Shown: positions 17,173 through 25,864, counted from the first letter of the stretch. The stretch is DNA of 35,736 nucleotides from Synechococcus sp. 8F6 (GCF_002252665.1 NZ_NQKZ01000020.1:1-35736); one strand, 5' to 3'. The notes: generated by a model from the letters alone, not told the origin. Made by a program: numbers and translations.

Positions 17173-17786
17173 CGCACCAGCAACTCATCGCCCTCCAGGC
17201 GCCGATGCTCTTCGAGACGCCAGGCGCCTGCCTGGACGGCCGCCTGCAACGGCACCCAGCTATGGGGTCCGCCTAGCACTTGGGGGCAGAGGGTGAGCTG
17301 CAGCTCCTCGATCCAGCCTTCCGCCAGCAGGCCCGCCGCCAGGGTGGCGCCGCCCAGCACCACCAGCCGCTCCAATCCCGCGGCCTGGAGAGTAGGCAGG
17401 GCAGCAGACCAAGCCTCCAGGCTCAGCTGTCGCTGAAATCCCGGCAGGGGACATGCCCCCGACGGAGCCAGCAACCAGCGCTGCAACGGCTGCTGCCAGA
17501 ACGGCAGCTCGGCGGGAATCTGGGCGGTGCGGGTCACCACCAGCGCCACCGGTTGATCGCTGCGGCCAGCGGCGGCCCGCTGGGCCAGCAGATCGGGGGC
17601 ATGGATCAGACAGGTGCTGCCGTGGCGCCGCAGGGTTTCGGCACCGATCAGGCAGCCGTCGGCCCAGGCCAGGGCCTCCTCCAGCACCCGACGATCACCC
17701 GCACCCCCCAGCTGCGCAGCTCCACCATCTGGGGGAGCCAGGCGGCCGTCGAGGCTGACGGCCAGCACCAGGCGCAGCTTTGGCAC
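17145..17786 (-). CDS. RibD C-terminal/DHFR-like reductase
   Basis: This 213-aa protein has the fold of the RibD C-terminal reductase domain, which uses NADPH to reduce a pyrimidine or pterin-like substrate. Recognisable parts are LRLVLAVSLDGRLAPPDGG at the N-terminus, GCLIGAETLRRHGSTCLI, the nucleotide-binding VLGGATLAAGLLAEG and the final ELQLTLCPQVLGG strand. There is no deaminase domain, so it is a stand-alone reductase of the riboflavin-biosynthesis type or a paralogue. The GTG start (17786) lies 9 nt after the stop of the pterin synthase fusion. The co-location of two pteridine/flavin-type enzymes suggests, but does not prove, a shared pathway. Confidence 0.8.
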   Translation of the reverse strand: MPKLRLVLAVSLDGRLAPPDGGAAQLGGAGDRRVLEEALAWADGCLIGAETLRRHGSTCLIHAPDLLAQRAAAGRSDQPVALVVTRTAQIPAELPFWQQPLQRWLLAPSGACPLPGFQRQLSLEAWSAALPTLQAAGLERLVVLGGATLAAGLLAEGWIEELQLTLCPQVLGGPHSWVPLQAAVQAGAWRLEEHRRLEGDELLVRYRRVLAKP

Positions 17787-17795
17787 CGGCAGCGC

Positions 17796-18737
17796 TCAGC
17801 CGGCCACCAGGGCTTCCAGGGCAGCGGGCACCATCTCCAGCTGGGGGGTTTCGGCAAACACCTCGGCGGCGTTGTTGGGGCTCTCCTGCAGGCGTACCTT
17901 GTGGAGCCGGGCGCCGGTGGCGGCGATCGGGGCGCTCAGCAGATCAGCGATATGCAGGGCGATGTTCTCGGCTGTGGGCACGGTGGCAGCGAAGTGCTCC
18001 ACATCTTTGTTGAGGAAGGTGTGGTCGAAGGGCTCCACCACCAGGTCGTCGACGAGCTGCTGCAGGGCCGCCAGGTCGCAGACCATGCCGGTGCGGGCAT
18101 CGATCGGACCTCGCACGGTGACATCGAGCAGGTAGTTGTGGCCGTGGCCGTGGGGCCGGGCGCACTTGCCGTAAATGGTCTCGTTCTCACTCTGGGAGAG
18201 CTCGGGCCGAGCCAGGCGATGGGCGGCGGCGAAGTGGGTGCGGATCGAGAGGAAAGCTTCCATGGGGGTCGGGGTGGAGCCGGGGGCGAGCAGGTCGACC
18301 CAGAGCGTTTCGGTTTCGTGCAGACGCAGCCCCACCAGGGGCAGCTTGGGGGCCAGGCGGGTCCAGATGGCCTGGCAGAGGGCTTCGGTGGTGGGCAGCC
18401 GACCCTCCGGGCGGCTCAGGTCAAACTCCGGCCAAGCCTCATTGAGACAACGGAAATCGAGCTGAGCCGTGACCTCGGCGCGAATGGCGTGCTTCACCTC
18501 CGAGAGATTGAGCACCATGCCATCGGCATCCAGGGGCCCACCCATCGCCACGATCAAGGTGTAGTTGTGGCCATGGCCCGGCGCCAGGCTGCAGGGCCCG
18601 AAGCGGGCTTGGTTGTCCTCGGGGCTGAGCTCGGGCAACCAATACCGATGACTGGCACTGAAGGTGGCCCGGCGCGTGATCACACAGGGCCGACCACGCC
18701 CATGGGTTGGGCCTTGGGCGGTTGCAGTAGCCGTCAT
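17796..18737 (-). CDS. Tandem 6-pyruvoyl/6-carboxytetrahydropterin synthase fusion
   Basis: This 313-aa protein is made of two PTPS/QueD domains. Domain 1 (about 18-150) has the zinc ligands H30, H55 and H57 (GHGHNY) and the nucleophile-position C49. Domain 2 (about 160-300) has H173, H198, H200 and C192. The acid/base pair of the family (Asp-His) is present in domain 2 as D238-H239, but in domain 1 it reads D94-F95, so the catalytic His is missing. The substrate-binding Glu is kept in both (E141 and E285). The enzyme acts on dihydroneopterin triphosphate, giving queuosine or pterin precursors. ATG 18737 is chosen over ATG 18761. It is co-transcribed with the reductase at 17145 and divergent from aroK. 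Confidence 0.88.
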   Translation of the reverse strand: MTATATAQGPTHGRGRPCVITRRATFSASHRYWLPELSPEDNQARFGPCSLAPGHGHNYTLIVAMGGPLDADGMVLNLSEVKHAIRAEVTAQLDFRCLNEAWPEFDLSRPEGRLPTTEALCQAIWTRLAPKLPLVGLRLHETETLWVDLLAPGSTPTPMEAFLSIRTHFAAAHRLARPELSQSENETIYGKCARPHGHGHNYLLDVTVRGPIDARTGMVCDLAALQQLVDDLVVEPFDHTFLNKDVEHFAATVPTAENIALHIADLLSAPIAATGARLHKVRLQESPNNAAEVFAETPQLEMVPAALEALVAG

Positions 18738-18808
18738 CGCCCAGGACTTGAGGCACTCCATCCTAGAAACGGCCAGGGCCGCGGCGTCTGTGCCATGAAA
18801 ACCTCCCC

Positions 18809-19435
18809 ATGACCACCCCCAGCCACCACGCCCTGGCCCAGCGGCTGCAGGGGCTCAACCTGTATTTGGTCGGCATGATGGGAGCCGGCAAGAGTGCGGT
18901 CGGCCGCCCCCTGGCCGAAGCGTTGGGCTACCGCTTCCTCGACGCCGACGACGCCCTCCAACAGGTGGCGGGCCGCACCATCCCGGACATCTTCGCCAGC
19001 GACGGCGAGGTTGGCTTTCGGGAGCTGGAAACGGCGGTGCTGGGCCAGATCGCTGGCTGGCATTCCCTGGTGGTGGCCACCGGCGGCGGGGTGGTGACCC
19101 GACCGGAAAACTGGGGACACATGCGCCAGGGCGTGGTGGTGTGGCTGGATGCGCCGGCACCGCTGCTGCTGAAGCGGCTGCGAGCCGATCCCACCCCCCG
19201 GCCCCTGCTCCAGGCCGACGATCCCGGCGCCCGTCTGGGTGAGCTCCTGGCCCAGCGGCAACCGCTCTACCGCCAGGCCGACCTGCAGGTGCCTCAGGGG
19301 GGCGAAGACCCCGCCCAGGTGGCCCAGCAGGTGCTGGCAGCCCTGCCAGCGATTCTCAAAGAGCCGGCCGCCGCCCCCGAAGCCCCGATCCGCCTCCAGA
19401 ACGACAACGGTGAAACCACCGCGAGCCTGAACTGA
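18809..19435 (+). CDS. aroK: Shikimate kinase
   Basis: This 208-aa enzyme phosphorylates shikimate at the 3-OH, the fifth step towards chorismate and the aromatic amino acids. It has the Walker A loop GMMGAGKS at residues 22-29, the shikimate-binding LDADDALQ (44-51) with GVRFRELE-type FRELE following, and the ATGGGVV loop near residue 90. The lid arginine region lies in RADPTPRPLL. The C-terminal 35 residues are a low-conservation Ala/Pro-rich tail longer than in many AroK proteins. A 71-bp gap separates it from the divergent pterin synthase. Its stop is 2 bases from that of the convergent CRR7 gene. Confidence 0.94.
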   Translation: MTTPSHHALAQRLQGLNLYLVGMMGAGKSAVGRPLAEALGYRFLDADDALQQVAGRTIPDIFASDGEVGFRELETAVLGQIAGWHSLVVATGGGVVTRPENWGHMRQGVVVWLDAPAPLLLKRLRADPTPRPLLQADDPGARLGELLAQRQPLYRQADLQVPQGGEDPAQVAQQVLAALPAILKEPAAAPEAPIRLQNDNGETTASLN

Positions 19436-19437
19436 GT

Positions 19438-19698
19438 TCAGCCGGGGGGCTCCAGTCGCACGGCGAACCACTGGATTGACAAGCCTGGGGCGAGCTCCAG
19501 TTCGCAGGCCGTTTCCAACAGCCGCTGGGCCTGCTCCGCAGGAGTGGCCAAAGCCGCCAGATCCGCCGGCACCTGCTCCAGGGCCGTGAGCTGAGCCGCC
19601 AGCCAGGCCAGGGTTTCGGCGGCGGTGAGAATCCGTTCCTCGCCGGCAGGCTCCAGCACCACGTAATGATCAAGCTCCCGCAACAGGGGATCGGACAT
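19438..19698 (-). CDS. crr7: CRR7-like protein (chlororespiratory reduction 7)
   Basis: This 86-aa soluble protein begins MSDPLLRELDHYVVLEP and ends SIQWFAVRLEPPG; an AQRLLETACELELAPG stretch sits between. This is the CRR7 family pattern. In plants CRR7 is needed to assemble the chloroplast NDH complex; in cyanobacteria the homologue is presumed to relate to NDH-1, which fits the presence of ndhO elsewhere in the window. The start ATG (19698-19696) shares the tetranucleotide CATG with the start of the divergent DUF6816 gene, so its promoter must lie inside that gene. A weak AGGG lies about nine bases upstream. Confidence 0.8.
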   Translation of the reverse strand: MSDPLLRELDHYVVLEPAGEERILTAAETLAWLAAQLTALEQVPADLAALATPAEQAQRLLETACELELAPGLSIQWFAVRLEPPG

Positions 19699-20362
19699 GA
19701 CTGGCGCCCTACTGGCCCCCATTCTGGCGCTGCTGCTGGCGGTCAGTCCCGGCGTGCTGGCGGAGCGGGCCGCCCACTGGCCCGAATGGCGCTTGCCCGC
19801 CCCCCTGGAGCGCCCCTCGAGCCGACCCGGGCACCAGGACCTCACCTACCCCGCCTGGATGGAGGGCGGCTGGCGGGTGCGCAGCGACGACCTCGACTAC
19901 CGGGTGCAGTTCGAACGCAACGCCAACGGCGCGGTGGTGGGCGATCGGGCCTTCAACGCCACGGCGATCGGCCGGGCCCTGCTGGGCAAAGCGCTGCTGC
20001 AGGTGGCCAATGATCCGGCCAACCCCAACCGCCAAATCGCCGTGCTGGCTGGCGATCAGCGGCTGGAATCGACGGTGGTGGGGCGCCGCAGCGAACAGCC
20101 GGATGCGACCCACTTCTGGACCGACGAGCTGGCCCTGCAGGTGCTGCATGGCCCCGGCGATCCGCGGGTGAGCCGGGTGGAAACCCTGAGCCGCTACAGC
20201 GTCCGCTCCGATGGGAGCGTGGGCGCCGAACAGTGGCAGGCCAGCTACCCCTCACCGGCCCTGGGGTTGGCCGCCGCGGCCAGCAGCAGCGGCCACTACA
20301 GCTTGGAGCTGACGCCCGTTAGCCCCGTCCCGCCTCCACCGCGATCCGATCCCGCCAGCTGA
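19697..20362 (+). CDS. DUF6816 family exported protein
   Basis: This 221-aa protein has a signal peptide (MTGALLAPILALLLAVSPGV, likely cut after VLA at residue 22), placing it in the periplasm or thylakoid lumen. The mature part carries the conserved LTYPAWMEGGWRVRS start, VVGDRAFNATAIGRALLG, NPNRQIAVLAGDQRLESTVV and QWQASYPSPALGLAAAASSS, recognisable as the DUF6816 group of cyanobacteria and plastids; function unknown. An in-frame stop 30 bases upstream leaves ATG 19697 as the earliest possible start, supported by AGGGGA six bases before it. The start overlaps that of divergent crr7. The last 44 bases overlap the 3' end of the GST gene. Confidence 0.8.
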   Translation: MTGALLAPILALLLAVSPGVLAERAAHWPEWRLPAPLERPSSRPGHQDLTYPAWMEGGWRVRSDDLDYRVQFERNANGAVVGDRAFNATAIGRALLGKALLQVANDPANPNRQIAVLAGDQRLESTVVGRRSEQPDATHFWTDELALQVLHGPGDPRVSRVETLSRYSVRSDGSVGAEQWQASYPSPALGLAAAASSSGHYSLELTPVSPVPPPPRSDPAS

Positions 20363-21038
20363 ACAGGGGTTCCAGCAGGGGATGGTCGGCGATGCCGCTG
20401 ACCCCCAGACCCGCCAGGGGCACGCCGCTGCTGGCTGGAAACTTCAACAACCCCAGCTGGGCCGCCACCGCCAGATCGGCCAACGTCAGGCGGTCGCCCA
20501 CCAAGTAGGGCTGGTCGGCCACCAACAACGCCAGCTGCTCCAGGTTGGTCTGCAGCTGTTGGCATTCGGCCGTGCCCACCACGCTGGCCACCGCCTCGCC
20601 TACGCCGGCCATCACCCCCGCCGGCAGGCTGCTCACCAGCTGGCGCAGGGGGCCCGGGGTGGAGTCCGGCAGCAGGGCACTGCGCAGCACGGCATCGCTG
20701 GCAGCGGCCTGCACCAGGGCCAACCGGCAACCCGCGGCCAGGGCCGTATCGGCCCAGTCTTCGATCAGCAGCACCCGAGCCCGCTCCGCCGGGGTCTCCG
20801 GCAGCAGGCGCGGCTCAGGATGATGCCGCTCGAGGTAGAGCGCAATCGCGGTGGAATCGGCGATCACCTCACTGCCGTCCACCAGCACCGGCACCTGGCG
20901 CTGGCCGGAAAGGCGGAACAGCTCCAACTGGCCGATGCCGGGGGTGACCTCCACCACGGTGTAGTCGAGGCGCTTGGCGGCAAGCACCAGCCGCACCTTC
21001 TCGCAGAAGGCGGAATGCCTGAACTGGTGCAGCTGCAT
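20319..21038 (-). CDS. Glutathione S-transferase family protein
   Basis: This 239-aa protein has the two-part GST layout. An N-terminal thioredoxin-like domain (residues 1-78) carries the active-site-like [11 protein letters not shown], the cis-Pro motif RQVPVLVDG and the glutathione-contacting [13 protein letters not shown] helical C-terminal domain contains the N-capping motif [12 protein letters not shown]. The Ser-x-x-Cys pair in HSAFCEK makes a Ser or Cys catalytic residue likely. The substrate is unknown. The length is normal for the family. It is convergent with the DUF6816 gene (44-bp overlap) and divergent from the DUF751 gene, with 65 bases between starts. Confidence 0.87.
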   Translation of the reverse strand: MQLHQFRHSAFCEKVRLVLAAKRLDYTVVEVTPGIGQLELFRLSGQRQVPVLVDGSEVIADSTAIALYLERHHPEPRLLPETPAERARVLLIEDWADTALAAGCRLALVQAAASDAVLRSALLPDSTPGPLRQLVSSLPAGVMAGVGEAVASVVGTAECQQLQTNLEQLALLVADQPYLVGDRLTLADLAVAAQLGLLKFPASSGVPLAGLGVSGIADHPLLEPLFSWRDRIAVEAGRG

Positions 21039-21103
21039 GCGTCAAACTCCGCCTCTGGGCGGCAGAGTAGCCAGCACGCAGCAGGCACCGACCACTCCGG
21101 GCA

Positions 21104-21310
21104 ATGAAGGACTTCTTCCTGAACGTGACGCGCTACCCGCGCTATCTGGTGGCCTTCGGCCTGGGGGTGGCCAATTCGGTGTTCGAGCCCCTCGCGGCCC
21201 GGGGCCGCAATCCAGTCACGGCGGTGGCCCTGATCGGGGCGGGCGTCAGCGGCATGCTCAGCCTGGCGCTGATCCTGCGTGCGATGGTGAACCCAGCACC
21301 GCTGGCATAG
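21104..21310 (+). CDS. DUF751 (Ycf33-like) membrane protein
   Basis: This 68-aa protein starts [20 protein letters not shown] and has two hydrophobic segments, the second in [19 protein letters not shown]. This matches the DUF751 / Ycf33 family of cyanobacteria and algal plastids, whose function is unknown. It lies 2 nt upstream of rbfA on the same strand and is very likely co-transcribed with it. No clear Shine-Dalgarno precedes the ATG. Codon use is like the neighbours. Confidence 0.8.
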   Translation: MKDFFLNVTRYPRYLVAFGLGVANSVFEPLAARGRNPVTAVALIGAGVSGMLSLALILRAMVNPAPLA

Positions 21311-21312
21311 CC

Positions 21313-21705
21313 ATGGCACAGAGCCGACGGGTGGAGCGGGTGGCCTCCCTGATCCGCCGCGAAGTGAGTGAGCTGCTGATCGGCGGCATCAAGGACGAGC
21401 GGGTCAGCCAGGGCATGGTGAGCGTCACCACCGTGGAGGTGGCCGGCGACCTGCAGCACTGCAAGATCTTCGTGAGCATTTTCGGCAGCGAGGACGATCG
21501 CAGCCAGGCCATGGAGGGTCTGCGCTCGGCGAGCGTCTACGTGAAAGGTGAGCTGGGCCGGCGGTTGAAGATGCGCCGTACCCCCGAGGTGGTGTTCGTG
21601 CTCGACCGCGGCCTTGAAAAAGGCACCTCGGTGCTGGGCCTGCTCAACCGACTCGAGGAGCAGCGGCAGGAGAAAGGTGAACCGGCCGAGGCCAGTGAGC
21701 TCTGA
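21313..21705 (+). CDS. rbfA: 30S ribosome-binding factor A
   Basis: RbfA is a late 30S assembly factor that binds near the 5' end of 16S rRNA and is needed in the cold. The 130-aa product has the KH-like fold signatures [19 protein letters not shown] at the N-terminus, [17 protein letters not shown], the KIFVSIFG strand and [20 protein letters not shown]. Its length is typical. The next gene overlaps its 3' end by about 29 bp (if GTG 21677 is right), so rbfA, the glycoside hydrolase and the preceding DUF751 gene form one transcription unit. Confidence 0.95.
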   Translation: MAQSRRVERVASLIRREVSELLIGGIKDERVSQGMVSVTTVEVAGDLQHCKIFVSIFGSEDDRSQAMEGLRSASVYVKGELGRRLKMRRTPEVVFVLDRGLEKGTSVLGLLNRLEEQRQEKGEPAEASEL

Positions 21706-23344
21706 GGCCGCGCCTGATCCGGCCCTGCTGCGGCTGATTCACCAACTGCTGGTGGTGCGCGCCAGCGGCACCCTCGCCGACCACCAACGGGGCTACCCCC
21801 GCTGGGAACTGCCCAATGCCCAGCTCCGGGCCGTGTTGGAGGCCGGGGTGGGCGGCGTCATTCTTCTCGGCGGCAGCGCAGCGGAGGTGGCCCTGCGTTG
21901 CGCCCAGCTGCGGCGCTGGGCCGGCCAGCCACTGCTGCTCTGCGCCGATGTGGAAGAAGGGGTGGGCCAACGCTTTGACGGGGCCACCTGGTTGGTGCCG
22001 CCGCTGGCCCTGGGGCGCCTCTACCGGCAGGAACCGCAGCGGGCGGTCGCCCTGGCTGAGTGCTACGGCCGCTGCACCGGCCGGGATGCCCGGGCCCTGG
22101 GCCTCAACTGGGTGCTGGGGCCGGTGTGCGACGTCAACAACAATCCCGCCAACCCCGTGATCAACGTGCGGGCCTGGGGGGATGACCCTGCCTCAGCGGG
22201 GGCGCTGGCGGCGGCCTTCGTGAGGGGCGCCCAATCCGAAAAGGTGCTCGCCTGCGCCAAGCACTTTCCCGGCCACGGCGACACCAGCAGCGATTCCCAT
22301 CTCACCCTGCCGCTGCTGCCCCACAGCCGCGACCGGCTGGCGGCGATCGAACTGCCGCCCTTTGAGCAGGCGATCGCCGCCGGGGTGGCCTCCGTCATGA
22401 CCGCCCATCTGATGCTGCCCGCCCTTGATCCGGAGCGGCCCGCCACCCTGTCGAGGCCGGTGCTCACCGGGCTGCTGCGCGAGCAGCTGGGCTTTGGCGG
22501 GCTGGTGGTGACCGATGCCCTGGTGATGGAGGCCATCACCAGCCGCTACGGCGCCGGCGAAGCGGCGGTGCTGGCCCTGGAGGCCGGCGCCGACCTGGTG
22601 CTGATGCCCGCCGATGCCGCGGCCGCCATTGCGGCCATCGCTGAGGCCGTGCACAGCGGCCGACTCAGCCGGGACCAACTCGAGGCCAGTGCCGAGCGCC
22701 GCCGCCGGGCCCTCGCGTGCTGCGCCGAACCGGCGGCCGCCCCAGACCCCGAAGCCGCCGCCCAGCCCGACCAGGCCCTGGCCCTGGAGCTGGTGATCGC
22801 CACCCTGGAGGCCAGCCGGGAGGAAACGCCGGATGGCGGCAGGACTGCGACGGACCCGACGGCCGGACAGCCAGGAATCAACCTGATCCGCCTGGATTCG
22901 GCCCTGGCCGCCCCCTTTCTGCCCGCCACCGCCCCAGCCCTGAGCCGCCCCGAAGCCCGGGGCTGGCGCAGCGTGCTGCTGGAGAGCCGCAGCCCCAGCC
23001 TCTGGAGTGGTGTCGCCGACGCTCCCCTGGCCCTGGAGCACCTGGGCCCGGGGCCGGTGCTGCTGCAGCTGTTTGTGCGGGGCAATCCCTTCCGCGGCAG
23101 CGCCGGCAGCGCCGAACCCTGGCCAGCTGCGCTGCAGCAACTGGTGACGGCGGGGCGGCTGGCCGGCGTGGTGGTGTATGGCTCGCCCTACCTGTGGGAG
23201 GAGCTGCAGCCGCTGCTGCCCGCCGGGATTCCGGGGGTTTACAGCCCCGGCCAGATGCCCCTGGCCCAGGCGGAAGCGCTCAACCGGCTGGGCAGGGGGC
23301 TGGGGCTGGGGGACACTGAAGCCGGCGCCGGCTTCACCGACTGA
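21677..23344 (+). CDS. nagZ: Glycoside hydrolase family 3, beta-N-acetylhexosaminidase-like
   Basis: This is a GH3 enzyme of the NagZ type, predicted to release N-acetylglucosamine during peptidoglycan recycling. The NagZ loop KHFPGHGDT with DSH (K195 to H208) supplies the His-Asp acid/base pair typical of the subfamily, and D280 in [10 protein letters not shown] is at the nucleophile position. At 555 aa it is longer than single-domain NagZ: a second C-terminal alpha/beta domain (about 350-555) resembles the GH3 C domain, ending [17 protein letters not shown]. The start is GTG 21677, supported by AGGAG four bases upstream; GTG 21695 is the alternative. Sits between rbfA and a glycosyltransferase. 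Confidence 0.87.
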   Translation: MNRPRPVSSEAAPDPALLRLIHQLLVVRASGTLADHQRGYPRWELPNAQLRAVLEAGVGGVILLGGSAAEVALRCAQLRRWAGQPLLLCADVEEGVGQRFDGATWLVPPLALGRLYRQEPQRAVALAECYGRCTGRDARALGLNWVLGPVCDVNNNPANPVINVRAWGDDPASAGALAAAFVRGAQSEKVLACAKHFPGHGDTSSDSHLTLPLLPHSRDRLAAIELPPFEQAIAAGVASVMTAHLMLPALDPERPATLSRPVLTGLLREQLGFGGLVVTDALVMEAITSRYGAGEAAVLALEAGADLVLMPADAAAAIAAIAEAVHSGRLSRDQLEASAERRRRALACCAEPAAAPDPEAAAQPDQALALELVIATLEASREETPDGGRTATDPTAGQPGINLIRLDSALAAPFLPATAPALSRPEARGWRSVLLESRSPSLWSGVADAPLALEHLGPGPVLLQLFVRGNPFRGSAGSAEPWPAALQQLVTAGRLAGVVVYGSPYLWEELQPLLPAGIPGVYSPGQMPLAQAEALNRLGRGLGLGDTEAGAGFTD

Positions 23345-23349
23345 CGCCC

Positions 23350-24558
23350 ATGCTCAGCCTCTCGATGATCGTGCGCAACGAAGCCGAGCGGCTGGAGCGC
23401 TGCCTGGTCTCGGTGGCGGGGTTCGTGGATGAGATGGTGCTGCTCGACACCGGCTCCACGGATGCCACCGTCGCCGTGGCCGAGGCCTGCGGCGCCGTGG
23501 TGCACCAGCTGCCTTGGCCGGGTGATTTCGCCCCGGCCCGCAATGCGGCCCTGGAGCACGTGCGCGGCGACTGGGTGCTGGTGCTCGATGCCGATGAGTG
23601 GCTGCTGCCCGAGGCCCGCGAACCCCTGCGCCAGCTGATGGCGCAGCCGGATCTGCTGCTGATCAACCTGCTGCGCCAGGAGCGGGGGGCGGCCCAGTCG
23701 CCCTACTCCAACGTCAGCCGCTTGTTTCGCCGCCATCCGGCCATCCACTGGAGCCGGCCCTACCACTCCATGGTGGATGACAGCGTGCTGGCCCTGCTGG
23801 AGCAGGAGCCCCACTGGCGCCTGGCCGATTGCGATGTGCCGGCCATCGCCCATGACGGCTACAGGCCCGAGCTGCTGGCCAGCAGCACCAAGGCCGAGCG
23901 GCTGCGCCAGGCCATGGAAGCCGACCTGGCCGTCCACCCGGGCGACCCCTACGCCTGCGCCAAGCTCGGCAGCCTGGAGGTGAGCGAGGGCAACCGCGAA
24001 CGCGGCATCGCCCTACTGGAGCAGGGGCTGGCCCACTGCCCGCCCTGCCGCCATCCCGAGCGCTATGAGCTGCTGCTGCACCTGGCCATCGCCCACGCCA
24101 GCAGCGCCCCGGCCCGCGTCGAGCAGCTCTACCGCCAGGCCCTGGCCCTACCGCTGCCGCCGCGGCTCACCCTGGCGGCCCGGCTCAACCTGGCCGGCCT
24201 GCTGCAGCAGGGGGAGGCGCAGGGGCATACCCGCCTGGAAGAGGCCTGCAGCCTCTGCCGCGAAGCCACCGCGGCTGCCCCGGAGCTGGCCCTGGGCTGG
24301 CTGCATCTGGGGCTGGTCGAGCGGCGGCGGGGCCGGCTCCCGGATGCGATCGCGGCCTATCGCGCCGCCCTGCAGCGCGATCCCAGTCTGGCCGCCGCCC
24401 AACAGAATCTGGCGGTTGCGCTGCTGCTCGGCGGTGACATCCCCGGCGCCCGTTCGGCCTTTCGCCAGGCGATCGCGCTGCTGGTGCAGCAGAACCGCGG
24501 AGACGAGGCCGAGGCGCTGCGCCGCCAGGCCGGCACGATGGTCAAGCTGGACGACTGA
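23350..24558 (+). CDS. GT2 glycosyltransferase with TPR repeats
   Basis: This 402-aa protein has an N-terminal family 2 glycosyltransferase domain (residues 1-180; LSMIVRNEAERLERCL, LLDTGSTDAT and the DxD-like VLDADEW metal site). Helical repeats of tetratricopeptide type follow, for example LGWLHLGLVERRRGRLPDAI and AAAQQNLAVALLLGGDIPGA. This SunS/Wcaa-like GT plus TPR layout is common in cyanobacteria and is usually tied to glycosylation of proteins or surface polymers. Acceptor and sugar are unknown. No membrane segment is evident, so it is cytoplasmic. It starts 5 nt after the GH3 gene and ends 18 nt before hemD. Confidence 0.87.
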   Translation: MLSLSMIVRNEAERLERCLVSVAGFVDEMVLLDTGSTDATVAVAEACGAVVHQLPWPGDFAPARNAALEHVRGDWVLVLDADEWLLPEAREPLRQLMAQPDLLLINLLRQERGAAQSPYSNVSRLFRRHPAIHWSRPYHSMVDDSVLALLEQEPHWRLADCDVPAIAHDGYRPELLASSTKAERLRQAMEADLAVHPGDPYACAKLGSLEVSEGNRERGIALLEQGLAHCPPCRHPERYELLLHLAIAHASSAPARVEQLYRQALALPLPPRLTLAARLNLAGLLQQGEAQGHTRLEEACSLCREATAAAPELALGWLHLGLVERRRGRLPDAIAAYRAALQRDPSLAAAQQNLAVALLLGGDIPGARSAFRQAIALLVQQNRGDEAEALRRQAGTMVKLDD

Positions 24559-24576
24559 CCCCAGGACTGCACCGCC

Positions 24577-25386
24577 ATGACCCTGGCCCCCGAGTTGTCC
24601 CTGAGCGGCCGCACCATCGCCGTAACCCGGGCCGAGACCCAGCTGGGAGAGGCCCGGCGGCTGTTTGAGGCGGCCGGCGCCACGGTGGTCGACCTACCGG
24701 CGCTGGTGGTGACGCCCCCCGATGAATGGGGGCCCCTCGACGACGCCCTGGCCGAGCTCGACGACTTCCACTGGTTGGTGTTCTCCAGTGGCAATGGAGT
24801 GGAGGCCGTGGAGCAGCGGCTGCGCCGCCTGGGCCGGTCCCTGGCCCGGCGCCCCGCCAGCCTGAAGCTGGCCGCCGTGGGCCGCAAAACGGCAGCCCAG
24901 CTGGATGCTCTCGGCGCCAGCGCCGATTTCATCCCGCCCAGCTTCGTGGCCGACAGCCTGCTGGAACATTTCCCTGCCTCGGGATGGGGACTGCGGCTGC
25001 TGCTGCCTCGGGTGCAAAGCGGTGGCCGCACCCTCCTGGCGGAGGCCTTCGCCGAGGCCGGCGCCCGGGTGGTGGAGGTGGCGGCCTACGAAACCCGCTG
25101 CCCGGAGGGCTTGCCCAGCGCCGCCGTAGCAGCCCTGGAGCAACGGCACCTCGACGCCATCACCTTCAGCAGCGGCAAAACCGTGAGCCACACCTGCCAG
25201 ATGCTGGAGGCGGCCTACGGGCCGGCCTGGCCGCGCCAATTGGATGGGGTGGCCGTGGTGTCGATCGGCCCCCAGACCAGCGACCGCTGCCGGCAGCTGC
25301 TGGGCCGGGTGGATGGCGAAGCCGATCCACACGATCTGGCAGGCCTGGTGGAAGCCTGCAGTCGCAGCCTCAGAGCTCAGCCGTAA
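24577..25386 (+). CDS. hemD: Uroporphyrinogen-III synthase
   Basis: HemD closes and rearranges hydroxymethylbilane to uroporphyrinogen III, the branch point to haem, chlorophyll, bilins and cobalamin. The 269-aa product shows the weakly conserved two-lobe pattern. Lobe one starts LSGRTIAVTRAETQLGEARR with WLVFSSGNGVEAV, and lobe two has LLLPRVQSGGRTLL, VVEVAAYETRCP, AITFSSGKTVSH and VVSIGPQTSDRCR. Family sequence conservation is low, but these motifs together are diagnostic. It is the last gene of the plus-strand run from 21104. Its final 17 bases overlap the 3' end of the convergent lipoprotein gene. Confidence 0.92.
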   Translation: MTLAPELSLSGRTIAVTRAETQLGEARRLFEAAGATVVDLPALVVTPPDEWGPLDDALAELDDFHWLVFSSGNGVEAVEQRLRRLGRSLARRPASLKLAAVGRKTAAQLDALGASADFIPPSFVADSLLEHFPASGWGLRLLLPRVQSGGRTLLAEAFAEAGARVVEVAAYETRCPEGLPSAAVAALEQRHLDAITFSSGKTVSHTCQMLEAAYGPAWPRQLDGVAVVSIGPQTSDRCRQLLGRVDGEADPHDLAGLVEACSRSLRAQP

Positions 25387-25864
25387 CCGATTGCTTGCCT
25401 TGCCGCAGGGTGAGGCGCCCCTGCTGAACATCAATGCTGGCCACGCTCCAACCCGCCGGCAGCAGTGGGGTGGTGCGACCGCCGCGCTGGCCCACCCGCA
25501 AGGTGCCTGTTTCGCCCTCGAACTGCACCAGAGCTTCGGGCGTGCCGCCGGAGCGGATCACGCCATTGAAAATCAGACCCGGCGGCAGACTGAGCGGGGC
25601 CGAACTCCCCCCGGAGCCCCCCACCGGAGCGAAGGGGTCCACTCGCCCAGAGGCGATAGAAGCCACCACCTGGCTGGAACTGGGCAGGGGCGTGAGCCCA
25701 GCCGGAGGGCCCGGAGCGGCCATCGGGGGCGAGGCGGCTGGAGACGACCCAACCACGGCCGAAGGGGGCGGCGGCAGCTGGCTGGTCATCTCCGGGGGTT
25801 GCTCCCCACCACAGGAGGCCAGCAGTAGCGCAGCCCCTACAGCCACAGTGGCGAACCTAGGCAT
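25370..25864 (-). CDS. Hypothetical lipoprotein, Pro-rich
   Basis: This is a predicted outer- or inner-membrane lipoprotein of 164 aa. The signal peptide MPRFATVAVGAALLLASCGG has a lipobox (L-A-S-C), so Cys18 would be lipidated. A Pro/Ser-rich linker follows (about 20-70), then a compact domain starting at GRVDPFAPVGG with PPGLIFNGVIRSG, ALVQFEGETGTLRVGQ and GWSVASIDVQQGRLTL. The DPFAP element and the beta-rich domain recall PilP/GspC-type pilus or secretion proteins, but that likeness is weak and no pilus gene is nearby. The start ATG overlaps the upstream SRPBCC stop by 8 nt (ATGCCTAG), so it belongs to the zds operon. Confidence 0.75.
   Translation of the reverse strand: MPRFATVAVGAALLLASCGGEQPPEMTSQLPPPPSAVVGSSPAASPPMAAPGPPAGLTPLPSSSQVVASIASGRVDPFAPVGGSGGSSAPLSLPPGLIFNGVIRSGGTPEALVQFEGETGTLRVGQRGGRTTPLLPAGWSVASIDVQQGRLTLRQGKQSVTAEL

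Noticed and set aside
25370-25864. PilP-type pilus lipoprotein
   Set aside because: Only the DPFAP element and a beta-rich end recall PilP; there are no pil genes nearby and it sits in the zds operon.
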